The translations under genes and the position numbers were made by a program. Under the pieces are notes generated by a model that saw only the letters and a program-made list of their open reading frames with translations, had not been told where the DNA came from and did not search any database. From the NCBI RefSeq assembly GCF_001292705.1, contig NZ_LGAK01000029.1:1-64000 (forward strand): 64,000 nucleotides of DNA, in the 5' to 3' direction. Source of the stretch: Marinagarivorans algicola (GTDB taxonomy: Bacteria > Pseudomonadota > Gammaproteobacteria > Pseudomonadales > Cellvibrionaceae). Below are positions 1 through 9,061 of the stretch, piece after piece; within the stretch, counting starts at the first letter, position 1; every line of letters begins with the position of its first letter.

Positions 1-2
1 GG

Positions 3-134
3 TATTCATTAATTGAAACGGCCAAAGCCAATGGTCTCGACTGCTATGCCTATTTAGAGCATTTACTCACTGAGCTGCCGAGAAATAATTGCGATATTGA
101 AGCGCTGATGCCTTGGTGCTTTAAGCAAGCATAA
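3..134 (+). CDS. IS66 transposase TnpC, C-terminal fragment (cut by window edge)
   Basis: The open frame from base 3 to the stop at 132-134 reads YSLIETAKANGLDCYAYLEH and continues LLTELP... IEALMPW. This is the conserved C-terminal element of IS66 large transposases (SLIETAKANG...YAYL...ELP...IEALLPW). Only 43 residues lie in the window, so the catalytic DDE domain is outside it and whether the gene is functional cannot be told. The small helper ORFs tnpA and tnpB would lie further left. Identification rests on the motif alone but is quite specific. Confidence 0.8.
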   Translation, partial: YSLIETAKANGLDCYAYLEHLLTELPRNNCDIEALMPWCFKQA

Positions 135-143
135 TTGCGCTAG

Positions 144-165
144 GTGTGGTTGGCTGGACGCTTAC
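144..165. repeat. Probable IS66 terminal inverted repeat (right end)
   Basis: The segment ending in GGCTGGACGCTTAC matches, in reverse complement, the GTAAGCGTCCAGCC start expected for an IS66 terminal repeat. It lies about 10 bases after the transposase stop. The left copy is outside the window, so the repeat length is not fixed. Confidence 0.6.
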
Positions 166-394
166 CATCTTTTCATGCATTATCGGTGGCTCAACTATGA
201 TTTCTAAAATATTCTCAAAATACTGCTTATCATCAACATTCCGTTTATTCATAATTTTGTACAGAGAACGCTCAAGTCAGTACCAATCTACCGCGTGCGC
301 TTCCTGTATCTTTATCATCACTCTAAGCATCAAAGTCATGCTATGAAAAAAATCGTAGCTTGGCCTCCATCATGAATGCTACAAACATATTTAT

Positions 395-556
395 ACCACT
401 CACCCCCACCCTATTGATCGAGGCGTGTAAGAGACCTCGCTCGAAAGCGGCAATGTTATTGTTGGTGAGCACTATCAAGGCCTATCAATGAATATTCGTC
501 ACAATGCCGATGACTCATTCTTAGTTTACAAACGCATTCAAGTGAGCAAGCTTTAG
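395..556 (+). pseudogene. Decayed 3' remnant of an unidentified gene next to the IS
   Basis: One frame reads TTHPHPIDRGV, then a TAA, then ETSLESGNVIVGEHYQGL and on to ...DDSFLVYKRIQVSKL and a stop at 554-556. The composition looks like real protein, but the frame has an in-frame stop and no start with a ribosome site. It is best explained as the tail of a host gene disrupted near the IS66 insertion. I do not recognise the family. It could be chance, since it is only about 54 codons long. Confidence 0.3.
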
Positions 557-574
557 TGTGCCTACATGCTGCAA

Positions 575-1966
575 TTACTGCACATTGGCAATCCACAATG
601 CTTTTAAGTGCAGGGGGGGGGTAGGTTGGTGAATGCGCTCTAGGCGCTCTAGGCCTTTTTTAAGCTTAAAGGCTTCATCACTATCGCATGGAGTACTCAG
701 AAACAGTTCAATTTGATCATGCAACTTACCTATGTGGTAAATCACTTCTTGCATCATCAAAAAAACATCTTCTACTTCGCGATACGCATGCGTTAGCGCT
801 TCGGTTTCGACTTGGTCTAGCCAGCGCATATATGCCGAATTAATGATTCCTGATTGTGTAATTGAAATATTAATGTGAATAATACTGTTTTGTAGCGCAA
901 ATACTCGCTGGTCACCGTGCCTAAAGCCAACGTCTTTGGCGAGCTGATCGATCACATCAACACAACCGCCAATGTAGGTATTGCGCTCGCGTACGGCTTC
1001 AATTAATAGTGGCATTAAGCTATCAGGGACCGCACGCACCTGCGAGGTGGGCAAGGCTTGGAGCCATTTAATGCACTTTTTACCCAGCACCCCAAAGCGA
1101 CTATGCCCATTCATTTGAATCATAGGGATAAGGTCGCGCAATGGTCGCTTACCGGGCTTTAAACGCTTGATATACATCGCGTTGATAGCATCTAAAAAAA
1201 TTAAACACTGCCCCAACCGACTAATCGTATTACCCACCTTGCCCGCGGGGTAACCGGTGCCGTCGAGGTTTTCGTGATGTTCGGCAACTGCACGCAATAC
1301 ATCATCGGGCAAGCTGGCTACGCGCTTTAACACATAAAAGCCCACTACACTGTGCGTACGCAACACCCGTAACTGCCGATAATTAAAGTGTCTATCGCTT
1401 TTCACATAATCCATAGGAATATGTAAAAGGCCTATATCATGGCTCATAGCGGCAATAAAAATATTGAGCACATCGCTTGCGCCACGTTTAAGTAGCCCCA
1501 TCAATGTAGCACCTAGCCAAGCACCAAATAACGCTTGCTGATACACCGCCGGCAACTGCTGCTTAAGCACCGTCAGCTGCAACATTAAGCCGCTCATTGA
1601 CGCGACCTGCGCAATGCAGCGCTTAAGCTCAGCCCAATCACCGTATCTGTCGGCAAATTCGGCAATTGCAGGGTCATCGTCGATCAATGTACTAAAGTCT
1701 ATCTGTATAAGCTCGGCACTGAGCGGTCGCGCTAATGTAATCGCATCCAGATAATCAACGGGCGCCTCACCAGTGCATAGACTATTGACCACATTCACAT
1801 CAAAGCGCTGACCCGCCCTCATCATCGCTTTGCCATTAACTACTACGGGGCGCTTGAAAGTCACCGGACTATGCTCATTAAATTGCACAAGGTGCTCAGC
1901 AAAATAGGTAAGGTGACTGTGCGAGCCACCCGAAAACTCAGACATAGAAGCATTAACTGTAGACAT
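575..1966 (-). CDS. HD-GYP domain protein, probable cyclic-di-GMP phosphodiesterase
   Basis: A 463-residue cytoplasmic protein with an HD-GYP domain in the middle: HDIG at about residues 176-179, a conserved His around 205, and HHENLDGTGYP at about 230-240. The family hydrolyses c-di-GMP through a di- or tri-iron centre. The usual HDIGK reads HDIGL here, but the metal ligands H and D and the GYP loop are kept, so activity is plausible. There is no transmembrane segment and no recognisable receiver domain. The first 150 residues and last 150 (helical, after about 310) are not assigned. Near the 3' end the coding strand has nine consecutive C, so a slip would change the last dozen residues. It stands alone, with the IS66 remnant downstream. 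Confidence 0.85.
   Translation of the reverse strand: MSTVNASMSEFSGGSHSHLTYFAEHLVQFNEHSPVTFKRPVVVNGKAMMRAGQRFDVNVVNSLCTGEAPVDYLDAITLARPLSAELIQIDFSTLIDDDPAIAEFADRYGDWAELKRCIAQVASMSGLMLQLTVLKQQLPAVYQQALFGAWLGATLMGLLKRGASDVLNIFIAAMSHDIGLLHIPMDYVKSDRHFNYRQLRVLRTHSVVGFYVLKRVASLPDDVLRAVAEHHENLDGTGYPAGKVGNTISRLGQCLIFLDAINAMYIKRLKPGKRPLRDLIPMIQMNGHSRFGVLGKKCIKWLQALPTSQVRAVPDSLMPLLIEAVRERNTYIGGCVDVIDQLAKDVGFRHGDQRVFALQNSIIHINISITQSGIINSAYMRWLDQVETEALTHAYREVEDVFLMMQEVIYHIGKLHDQIELFLSTPCDSDEAFKLKKGLERLERIHQPTPPLHLKALWIANVQ
613..621. repeat. Nine-G homopolymer at the 3' end of the HD-GYP gene
   Basis: Nine G in a row on the plus strand encode part of the Pro-Thr-Pro-Pro stretch close to the C-terminus of the HD-GYP protein. 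Tracts of this length are prone to slippage in replication and also to sequencing error. A one-base change would alter the last 11-12 residues but leave the catalytic domain intact. Confidence 0.9.
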
Positions 1967-2661
1967 AAATTACCTTTGTAGACATAAGCGGCCTTACATG
2001 CTGGGGGCGTTTAAAATGGTCATCGGTAATACAGTAAAAAGTACCACTGCCAGTCAGTATAGACCGCACTAGCCTTGTCGGCGCCCCTCTCATCATTTAT
2101 TTAGCCGCCATACTTTTCGCCAGCACAGCCTTTGTGCGCAACAATACAAACATCCACGGCACAACGACCCGAGCCAACGCTGTGATCATAAGGCCAGCAG
2201 TATCAAAAGGATCTCAATATGTTGTCATCTTGGTTGGCACAAACAGCATGTTAACTGCCATAGCGGTCATTATTTTACTCAGGCCGCACTTGTATGTGGT
2301 ACTGGCTGGGGGTAAAGCGCTTAATACATCCTCAAGAGCGCCCCAGCAAAGTCCTAAAATTCGCTTTAAAGTAGCACCCGCTAGGCATGTCGCCGGCGCG
2401 CGACTCACATGCGCATCGACGTGCGGGAGCAGGCAGCGTAGAATACTACCAGCCCTTAAACCGATGTTTTTATAGGCAAAAAGACTTGATTTCATAAAAA
2501 TAATGACAATTCGCATAAAATTGCGCGTTTTTCACCCTTAGTGCTTGGCTATAAGCTCAACTTAAGGCAGAATTGCGCGCTCCGACAAAACCGCCTATAG
2601 CGGTTGAGGTAGCGGCGCAGTCTCATAGCGCCAATTAGCGATTAATAGAGGACTCCGCCGA
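1967..2661. other. 695-bp stretch between the HD-GYP gene and infA, no assigned gene
   Basis: Two overlapping frames on opposite strands (plus about 2134-2475, minus 2214-2516) exclude each other, and neither is a family I recognise. The plus frame reads back without a stop to about 2047 and includes a hydrophobic run (PLIIYLAAILFASTAFV), so it could be a decayed membrane-protein fragment. It has no convincing start or ribosome site. The last 150 bases should contain the infA promoter and leader. The AGAGGA about 9 bases before the infA ATG is its ribosome site. Confidence 0.5.
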
Positions 2662-2880
2662 ATGGCAAAAGAAGAAAATTTTGAACTAGAAGGTGAAGTG
2701 GTTGATACCCTTCCCAATACCATGTTCCGCGTTAAGCTCGAAAACGATCACGTGGTAACCGCTCATATTTCTGGAAAAATGCGTAAAAACTACATTCGCA
2801 TTTTGACCGGCGACAAAGTCAAAGTAGAAATGACACCTTACGACCTAAGCAAAGGCCGTATTACCTACCGCGCTCGCTAG
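2662..2880 (+). CDS. infA: Translation initiation factor IF-1
   Basis: A 72-residue protein, the standard length for IF-1. It is a single OB-fold (S1-like) domain that binds the A site of the 30S subunit during initiation with IF-2 and IF-3. [13 protein letters not shown], the central [20 protein letters not shown] and the ending [16 protein letters not shown] are near-invariant in gammaproteobacteria. AGAGGA lies just upstream. It is convergent with clpA and separated from it by a bidirectional terminator; infA next to clpA is common in gammaproteobacteria. Confidence 0.98.
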   Translation: MAKEENFELEGEVVDTLPNTMFRVKLENDHVVTAHISGKMRKNYIRILTGDKVKVEMTPYDLSKGRITYRAR

Positions 2881-2968
2881 TACGTAAAATGCGCCAGTCA
2901 TCACTACGAATTGCGACCGACTGGCCGCCCTACGTACCGAGGTAATACCTGACTTGAGTTTTACCCCC

Positions 2969-2997
2969 AAAAAAGGGCGCTTTACGCGCCCTTTTTT
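2969..2997. terminator. Bidirectional rho-independent terminator between infA and clpA
   Basis: The stem GGGCGC / GCGCCC (2975-2980 with 2986-2991) has loop TTTAC. It is preceded by six A and followed by six T, so it can stop transcription from both strands. It lies about 90 bases after infA and about 105 bases beyond the clpA stop. Confidence 0.9.
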
Positions 2998-3048
2998 ATA
3001 TGACTATTCTCGGTGCTTTACCCCCCTCCCAAGTTTACCGGTAAAGAT

Positions 3049-3096
3049 TAATTGAACACCGACTTGACTGAACACAGGCTTGATTGAACATCGACT
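3049..3096. repeat. Three imperfect 16-bp tandem repeats downstream of clpA
   Basis: Three head-to-tail units, TAATTGAACACCGACT, TGACTGAACACAGGCT and TGATTGAACATCGACT, share the core TGAACA at 16-bp spacing. They fill the gap between the terminator and the clpA stop at 3102. No function is evident. They may be a small minisatellite. Confidence 0.7.
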
Positions 3097-3101
3097 TATT
3101 T

Positions 3102-5390
3102 TTAAGCCGGCTCTAGTGCTTTATCTGTATCAAGGACAATTGCACCATCTTTCATATCCGCATGTACGACCCCGCCTTTATCAGAGAGCTTACCAAAAAG
3201 CACCATTTCAGCTAAAGGCTTTTTAATTTGCTCTTGAATAATTCTAGCCATTGGCCGAGCACCCATTTTCTCATCATACCCATTAAGCGCCAACCACTTA
3301 CGCGCTTCGTCGCTTACAATCAACGATACTTTTTTATCATCAAGTTGCGTTTGTAGCTCGACCAAAAATTTATCAACCACCGTCTCAATAACATCTAAAC
3401 TGAGCGCACCAAACTGAATAATTGCATCCAAACGGTTTCTAAATTCAGGCGAAAAACCTTTTTTAATCGCCTCCATCGCGTCGGTTGTATGATCTTGATG
3501 AGAGAAACCAATCGATGCACGACTGGCTACTTCAGCCCCGGCATTCGTAGTCATGATCACAATTACATTGCGAAAATCCGCTGAGCGCCCATTATTATCG
3601 GTCAAAGTACCATGATCCATTACCTGCAACAGCAAGTTAAAAACATCAGGGTGCGCTTTTTCGATCTCATCCAATAGCACAACACAATAAGGGTGTTTCG
3701 TGACTGCATCGGTTAACAAACCACCTTGATCAAAGCCCACATAGCCAGGCGGTGCACCAATCAAGCGCGATACGGTATGACGCTCCATATACTCGGACAT
3801 GTCAAAACGCAATAACTCAACGCCTAGCGCCTTAGCTAACTGCTTACACAATTCGGTTTTACCAACGCCGGTAGGGCCTGCAAACAAGAAAGAACCAACA
3901 GGTTTATCACCTGACACCAGCCCTGCACGCGATAGCTTAATTGCCGATGATACAGCGTCTACCGCATCAGATTGGCCAAATACCGTCATGCGTAAATTAT
4001 CTTCAAGCTTGCGCAAAACGTCCTTATCTGAAGAGGAAACCGTCTTGGGCGGTATGCGCGCAATTTTAGCGATCACATCTTCAACATCTTTTACGCCAAT
4101 TTGCTTTTTGCGCTTGCTCGGTGCCAATAATTGCTGATAAGCACCGGCTTCATCAATTACATCAATCGCTTTATCGGGCATAAAGCGATCTGTAATGTAT
4201 TTACTCGCCAGCTCAGAGGCTGCGCGCAAAGCAGCGTCAGTGTATTTAAGGTGATGATGATCTTCAAATCGACTTTTTAAGCCTTTTAAGATTTTGTACG
4301 TGTCATCGACAGAAGGCTCTTCAACATCAATTTTTTGGAAGCGACGCGACAGTGCGCGATCTTTATCAAAAATGCCACGGTACTCTTGGAAGGTCGTCGA
4401 ACCGATACACCGCAAGTCGCCATTAGTTAACAATGGCTTAAGGAGGTTTGAAGCATCCATAACACCGCCCGAAGCAGCACCCGCGCCAATAATGGTATGA
4501 ATCTCATCAATAAATAATACCGCATTATCGCGTTTTTTAAGCTCGGCAAGCAGCGCTTTAAAACGCTTTTCAAAATCACCGCGGTATTTAGTTCCGGCTA
4601 ATAACGCACCCAAATCGAGTGAATATACCACGCTATTGGCCAACACCTCTGGTACTTCTCCATCGATAATTTTTTTGGCTAAACCTTCGGCAATTGCCGT
4701 TTTACCCACACCACTCTCACCCACTAATAACGGATTATTTTTGCGGCGACGCGATAGCACTTGCACTACGCGCTCAACTTCTTGATCGCGCCCAACAAGC
4801 GGGTCAATTCGGCCATTGCGCGCTTGCTCGTTTAAGTTCGTCGAGTAAGAGTCGAGCGGATCCGTTGCCGCCCCTTCACCAGTTGCTCCCATGGTTTCAT
4901 CATCTTGATGCTCCTGATGGCCTTCTCCACTGTGGTCAGACTGCCCCCCACCGGAAACTTTGGTAATACCATGAGTGATGTAATTCACCACATCAATACG
5001 CGCAATGCTTTGCTGCTTAAGATAGTAGACCGCTTGACTTTCTTGCTCGCTAAAAATTGCCACCAGCACGTTGGCACCGGTCACTTCATTTTTACCCGAA
5101 GATTGCACATGAAATACAGCGCGCTGAAGCACACGCTGAAAACCTAAGGTAGGCTGCGTTTCACGCTGGTCATCCGTTTCGGGAATTAGAGGCGTTGTTG
5201 AGTCTACAAATTCGAGCAGCTCCTGCCGCAATATATTTAAATTAGCGCCACAAGAGCGCAAAACCGCAGCCGCTGACTCGTTATCGAGTAACGCTAGTAA
5301 TAAGTGTTCGACGGTCATAAATTCGTGCCGCTTAGAGCGTGCGCCCTTAAAAGCCGTATTTAACGTCATTTCCAGTTCTTTGCTCAACAT
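3102..5390 (-). CDS. clpA: ATP-dependent Clp protease ATPase subunit ClpA
   Basis: A 762-residue AAA+ unfoldase, the usual length for ClpA. It forms hexamers that unfold substrates and feed them to ClpP. Domains in order: the Clp-N repeat region (1-145, with the [11 protein letters not shown] motif), an acidic, His-containing linker (about 146-180), the first AAA domain with Walker A GESGVGKT at about 224-231 and Walker B VLFIDEIH, and the second AAA domain with GPTGVGKTE and [13 protein letters not shown]. The absence of a long middle coiled coil separates it from ClpB. clpS lies 19 bases upstream on the same strand, so the two are co-transcribed and the adaptor is made with its unfoldase. 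Confidence 0.98.
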   Translation of the reverse strand: MLSKELEMTLNTAFKGARSKRHEFMTVEHLLLALLDNESAAAVLRSCGANLNILRQELLEFVDSTTPLIPETDDQRETQPTLGFQRVLQRAVFHVQSSGKNEVTGANVLVAIFSEQESQAVYYLKQQSIARIDVVNYITHGITKVSGGGQSDHSGEGHQEHQDDETMGATGEGAATDPLDSYSTNLNEQARNGRIDPLVGRDQEVERVVQVLSRRRKNNPLLVGESGVGKTAIAEGLAKKIIDGEVPEVLANSVVYSLDLGALLAGTKYRGDFEKRFKALLAELKKRDNAVLFIDEIHTIIGAGAASGGVMDASNLLKPLLTNGDLRCIGSTTFQEYRGIFDKDRALSRRFQKIDVEEPSVDDTYKILKGLKSRFEDHHHLKYTDAALRAASELASKYITDRFMPDKAIDVIDEAGAYQQLLAPSKRKKQIGVKDVEDVIAKIARIPPKTVSSSDKDVLRKLEDNLRMTVFGQSDAVDAVSSAIKLSRAGLVSGDKPVGSFLFAGPTGVGKTELCKQLAKALGVELLRFDMSEYMERHTVSRLIGAPPGYVGFDQGGLLTDAVTKHPYCVVLLDEIEKAHPDVFNLLLQVMDHGTLTDNNGRSADFRNVIVIMTTNAGAEVASRASIGFSHQDHTTDAMEAIKKGFSPEFRNRLDAIIQFGALSLDVIETVVDKFLVELQTQLDDKKVSLIVSDEARKWLALNGYDEKMGARPMARIIQEQIKKPLAEMVLFGKLSDKGGVVHADMKDGAIVLDTDKALEPA

Positions 5391-5409
5391 AATCGCTCTA
5401 CCTTATGTT

Positions 5410-5796
5410 CTAAGGATCACCATCCTCTACAACGTCTATTTCGCACAGCAGCGGGTGCTGATTTTCCCGTGCATATTTGTTCACCATCATGGCTTTAGTT
5501 TCTGCCACATCTTTCGAAAAGATGCCGCAACACGCTTTGCCTTCGGTATGTACAGTTAACATAATGCGAGTCGCCTTTTCTGAGTCCATCCCAAAAAAAA
5601 GCGCCAGTACCTCGACCACAAAGTCCATGGGCGTATAATCATCATTGAGCATGAGTACGCGATACATTGGAGGACGCTTAAGCTTCGGTTTTTCTAATTC
5701 AACCGCAACATCACCGTCTTGACCTTCGTGATCTAAAGCTGCCTTTATTTCACACCTTCTACCTAATGGTAGCTGAAGTATTTCTAGATTACCCAT
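5410..5796 (-). CDS. clpS: ATP-dependent Clp protease adaptor ClpS
   Basis: This small adaptor binds the ClpA N-domain and delivers N-degron substrates. The 128-residue frame contains the core [25 protein letters not shown], the [19 protein letters not shown] stretch and the C-terminal [10 protein letters not shown]. The LNDDYTPM segment forms part of the N-degron pocket. It is about 20 residues longer than the E. coli protein at the N-terminus, in the disordered tail that enters the ClpA pore. No clear ribosome site marks the ATG at 5796, so the exact start is less certain than the identity. It is followed directly by clpA. Confidence 0.95.
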   Translation of the reverse strand: MGNLEILQLPLGRRCEIKAALDHEGQDGDVAVELEKPKLKRPPMYRVLMLNDDYTPMDFVVEVLALFFGMDSEKATRIMLTVHTEGKACCGIFSKDVAETKAMMVNKYARENQHPLLCEIDVVEDGDP

Positions 5797-5890
5797 GATT
5801 CACACACGTCTTAATTAAGAAAAAACGTTGTCAATATTACCTCAGTTCTCATCAAGTTGTGCATCTACAAACGAATTTAACAACGAAAAC

Positions 5891-5919
5891 TTGACAGTTA
5901 CAGTGAAGTTGATTACAAA
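5891..5919 (+). promoter_or_regulatory. Candidate sigma-70 promoter for cspD
   Basis: TTGACA (5891-5896) and TACAAA (5914-5919) are separated by exactly 17 bases, pointing at cspD. Initiation near 5926 would give a leader of about 120 nt, long as is usual for cold-shock-domain genes. Called by consensus match only. Confidence 0.5.
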
Positions 5920-6003
5920 ACGTACAGACATTACCTGTTTCGATAATTACAAATAATTTTTCGTGATGGCAATGCATAAAATAATAAAAAAATGTCGCAT
6001 CTG

Positions 6004-6026
6004 TTGTGCCGTGCAATACCGCACAA
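6004..6026 (+). other. Short hairpin in the cspD leader
   Basis: TTGTGC (6004-6009) and GCACAA (6021-6026) can pair across an 11-base loop, ending a few bases before the AAAAGG ribosome site of cspD. It could influence ribosome access. No uridine run follows, so it is not a terminator. Confidence 0.4.
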
Positions 6027-6045
6027 ATAACCAAAAGGTCTCAAA

Positions 6046-6408
6046 ATGCCAAAAGGTATAGTGAAGTGGTTTAATAATGCCAAGGGCTTTGGCTTTATTG
6101 TGAGTGAAGACGCTCCCGTTGATATATTTGCACACTACTCGGCTATCAATATGGACGGGTTTCGTACGCTAAAAACAGGACAACAGGTTGAATTTGAACT
6201 TGAGTCGGGTGATAAAGGCTGGCACGCTTTGAATATTCGAATACCTAATGATACCCAACACTCGATGCCAGCCACCCCAGTCCAGCCCAGCAATAACGCA
6301 CAAAACAGCATTGAGCAGCGCCTTCAGAGCCGCCTCTCAACCAATGAGCCCGCCCATTACGCGTCGACGGCCAAGCATCAAATTCACACCGAAACCGAGC
6401 CTGTTTAG
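6046..6408 (+). CDS. cspD: CspD-like cold-shock domain protein
   Basis: Residues 1-67 form a cold-shock domain with the RNA-binding motifs KGFGFI (about 13-18) and DIFAHYSAI. The order cspD next to, and divergent from, clpS-clpA is the usual gammaproteobacterial arrangement for cspD, whose product binds single-stranded DNA and slows replication in stationary phase. At 120 residues it is much longer than CspD (about 74); the extra 50 residues are a polar, Gln/Ser/Pro-rich tail with no recognisable fold. The ATG at 6046 follows AAAAGG with good spacing. Confidence 0.88.
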   Translation: MPKGIVKWFNNAKGFGFIVSEDAPVDIFAHYSAINMDGFRTLKTGQQVEFELESGDKGWHALNIRIPNDTQHSMPATPVQPSNNAQNSIEQRLQSRLSTNEPAHYASTAKHQIHTETEPV

Positions 6409-6500
6409 CCTACAACAGCTCACAGGCACGGCCATTTAATTTTTTGGCACTGGCACTATTGCCCGCTACAATAGTGCCAAATTTCTTATGCGCCTTATTT

Positions 6501-7304
6501 ATGCCCATCTTGCTACTAGTTAATAAACCTTTCCAAACCCTATGCCAATTTACCGACAACGAAGGCCGCGCCACCTTGAGCCATATTGTCGATACTCGGC
6601 GATATCCCAAGTTTTATACCGCCGGGCGCCTAGATTATGACTCTGAAGGCCTGCTGGCACTCACCAATAACGGCCGCTTGCAAAATCAACTGGCCAACCC
6701 ACAATTTAAGCTCCCTAAAACCTATTGGGTACAGGTTGAAGGAGCGCCTAACCCCGAGGCTATTGCACAGCTAGCGCAAGGGATCACATTAAAAGACGGC
6801 CCCACTAAACCTTGCACAGCCAAAATTATTGATGAGCCCAATATTTGGGCGCGTACCCCCCCTATTCGCCAGCGCGAAAACAGCCCAACACATTGGCTAG
6901 AAATTGTATTAAAAGAAGGTCGTAACCGCCAAGTACGCCGAATGACTGCCGCCGTAGGCCTACCCACATTACGACTGATACGCAGTCAAATTGGCCCTTG
7001 GGGATTGGAGCATTTAACGCCGGGGCAAAGCCGCGAAGTACAGGTAAATGTTACCCACGAGGCACCAAACAAAAACCGTAAACCCAAAGGCAAAGCAAGT
7101 GCGGGCGCCAAAACAGCCTCTAGGCGCCACAGCGCATCCAATGAAGGTACATCTAAGAAAGGTGCATATAAAGGTACACCTGATAAAAGCACGCCTCACA
7201 AAAACGCATCCCGCACAAGTACGCCAGCCAACACCACAGGCCGTACAAAATCGCCCAGCTATCAAAAGCCTACCGCAAGACTGGCAAAAAAGAGGCCTCG
7301 CTAA
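6501..7304 (+). CDS. rluE: 23S rRNA pseudouridine(2457) synthase RluE
   Basis: An RsuA/RluE-family pseudouridine synthase that converts U2457 of 23S rRNA. Visible motifs are LVNKPFQTLCQFTDNEGR, the catalytic AGRLDYDSEGLLALTNNG (the Asp in GRLD is the nucleophile), the KTYWVQVEG strand and EGRNRQVRRMTAAVG. There is no S4 domain, as in RluE. The frame is open back to 6444, but homology begins at the ILLLVNKP stretch, so I chose the ATG at 6501. After about residue 195 comes a 70-residue, strongly basic Lys/Thr/Ser/Pro-rich tail absent from E. coli RluE and probably an RNA-binding extension. Its stop overlaps the nudJ start (TAATG), so the two are translationally coupled. Confidence 0.9.
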   Translation: MPILLLVNKPFQTLCQFTDNEGRATLSHIVDTRRYPKFYTAGRLDYDSEGLLALTNNGRLQNQLANPQFKLPKTYWVQVEGAPNPEAIAQLAQGITLKDGPTKPCTAKIIDEPNIWARTPPIRQRENSPTHWLEIVLKEGRNRQVRRMTAAVGLPTLRLIRSQIGPWGLEHLTPGQSREVQVNVTHEAPNKNRKPKGKASAGAKTASRRHSASNEGTSKKGAYKGTPDKSTPHKNASRTSTPANTTGRTKSPSYQKPTARLAKKRPR

Positions 7305-7765
7305 TGTCATTTGCACCGCATGTTACCGTTGCAACCATTGTGACCCAGCCATCAGCCAACCATGAAACCTTGTATCTTTTCGTCAAAGAGCACGCAGAAG
7401 GTCGCGTGGTGTACAACCAGCCCGCTGGGCATTTAGAAAACAACGAAACCCTGATGCAGGCCGCCATCCGCGAAACATTAGAAGAAACTGGCTGCCATAT
7501 TGCCATTGATGCCTTGCTAGGCATAAGCCATTATGTCGCACCGAGCAATGCACAAACTTATATCCGATTTACCTTTATTGGCACTTTACTTAAGCAAAAC
7601 CTGACGGCAAAGCTTGATCAAGGTATTATTGCCGCCCAGTGGTTAACCAAAGCGCAAGCCATCGCTAAGCAAGATGCTCTACGCAGCCCGCTAATTCTTA
7701 ACGATATTGCTCGTTACGAGCAGGGCGAAACCTTACCTTTACATACGATTTACAACCATTTATAA
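7304..7765 (+). CDS. nudJ: Nudix hydrolase NudJ (phosphatase)
   Basis: A 153-residue Nudix protein with a complete box: G-HLENN-E-TLMQAAI-RE-TL-EE-TG fits GX5EX7REUXEEXGU, the metal and pyrophosphate site. The length, the N-terminus FAPHVTVATIV and its place between rluE and mnmA match NudJ, reported in E. coli to hydrolyse thiamine pyrophosphate precursors and nucleoside di- and triphosphates. The start codon overlaps the rluE stop. Substrate is inferred from orthology only. Confidence 0.9.
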   Translation: MSFAPHVTVATIVTQPSANHETLYLFVKEHAEGRVVYNQPAGHLENNETLMQAAIRETLEETGCHIAIDALLGISHYVAPSNAQTYIRFTFIGTLLKQNLTAKLDQGIIAAQWLTKAQAIAKQDALRSPLILNDIARYEQGETLPLHTIYNHL

Positions 7766-7808
7766 GCTGCGCGTTTGCAGCCTCCTAACATTGCGAGCCT
7801 AATATTTA

Positions 7809-8957
7809 ATGAGCACCACAGCCACCTCTCGTTCAAACACTAAAGTCATTGTCGGTATGTCTGGCGGTGTTGACTCCTCTGTATCGGCCCTACTGCTTCA
7901 GCAGCAAGGCTTTGATGTGGAAGGGCTGTTTATGAAAAACTGGGATGAAGATGATGGCACCGAGTATTGCACCGCCAAAGAAGATTTGGTCGATGCGCAA
8001 GCTGTATGCGACAAGCTCGGTATTACCCTACATACCGCCAACTTTGCGGCCGAATACTGGGATAATGTCTTTGAATATTTTTTAACCGAGTACAAAGCCG
8101 GCCGAACCCCTAACCCCGACATTCTATGTAACCGCGAAATCAAATTTAAAGTGTTTTTGCAATATGCCGAGGCTCTAGGCGCTAACCATATTGCCACCGG
8201 CCACTATGCCAAAACACACACCGTAGGTGGACATACGCAATTACTCAAAGGGCTAGACCCCAACAAAGACCAGTCGTATTTTTTACATGCAGTTGCAGGC
8301 CAAGAATTTGCCAAAACGCTATTCCCTATTGGCGACATCGAAAAACCACTGGTGCGCGCACTGGCTGAGCAACACGGTCTAATTACTCATAATAAAAAAG
8401 ACAGTACTGGCATTTGCTTTATTGGCGAACGTCGCTTTAAAGATTTTTTAGCCCAGTATTTGCCGGCACAGCCAGGCGCCATTGTCACCGAAGATGGTCG
8501 CGTTATTGGTGAGCACCAAGGCTTGATGTACCACACCATTGGCCAACGCCAAGGCCTGGGTATTGGCGGCGTGGCCGGCGCCCCCGAAGAGCCTTGGTAT
8601 GTCGCTGTTAAAGACCTCGACAACAATCAACTGGTTGTTGTGCAAGGTAAGTATCACCCCCTATTAATGGCCGACACGCTGTATACCGAACAGTGTCACT
8701 GGATCAACCCCCTCGAAACCGTTGGCGGCATTGACCTAATCCAAGGTTTACGCTGCCACGCCAAAACCCGCTACCGCCAGCCCGATCAAGCCTGCACCAT
8801 CACACAGCACAACCAAGGCTTAAAAGTTGTGTTTGATGAACCTCAACGCGCCATTACACCCGGTCAATACGCCGTCTTTTACTTACAAGACCACTGCCTA
8901 GGCGGGGCCATTATTAACCGCGCTTGCAATAGCCAGCCAGGATTGGAAGCCATGTAG
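7809..8957 (+). CDS. mnmA: tRNA-specific 2-thiouridylase MnmA
   Basis: This enzyme installs the 2-thio group on U34 of tRNA-Lys, tRNA-Glu and tRNA-Gln, using ATP and sulfur relayed by the Tus proteins. The 382-residue protein is standard length. Visible are the PP-loop GMSGGVDSS at 16-24, the catalytic Cys in [12 protein letters not shown] (about 105), the persulfide-bearing Cys in [13 protein letters not shown] (about 205), and the C-terminal beta-barrel with [14 protein letters not shown]. It lies 43 bases after nudJ in the conserved rluE-nudJ-mnmA-hflD order. Confidence 0.97.
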   Translation: MSTTATSRSNTKVIVGMSGGVDSSVSALLLQQQGFDVEGLFMKNWDEDDGTEYCTAKEDLVDAQAVCDKLGITLHTANFAAEYWDNVFEYFLTEYKAGRTPNPDILCNREIKFKVFLQYAEALGANHIATGHYAKTHTVGGHTQLLKGLDPNKDQSYFLHAVAGQEFAKTLFPIGDIEKPLVRALAEQHGLITHNKKDSTGICFIGERRFKDFLAQYLPAQPGAIVTEDGRVIGEHQGLMYHTIGQRQGLGIGGVAGAPEEPWYVAVKDLDNNQLVVVQGKYHPLLMADTLYTEQCHWINPLETVGGIDLIQGLRCHAKTRYRQPDQACTITQHNQGLKVVFDEPQRAITPGQYAVFYLQDHCLGGAIINRACNSQPGLEAM

Positions 8958-9061
8958 CAAGATTGGAAGCACGGTAATAAGCGCAGGGCTAATAAGTCCA
9001 CAATGCTAACGCACATCAAAATAACAGCGATAACGTTAATCGCATTAAAAAAGCATACCGC

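Larger units (their letters stand above)
1..165 (+). mobile_element. Right end of an IS66-family insertion sequence
   Basis: The window opens inside an IS66-type element. It holds the last 43 codons of the large transposase followed by a short non-coding tail. The tail ends in GACGCTTAC, the complement of the GTAAGCGTC terminus typical of this family. The element continues beyond the left edge, so intactness and target duplication cannot be judged. If the border is right, host DNA resumes at about 166. Confidence 0.75.
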
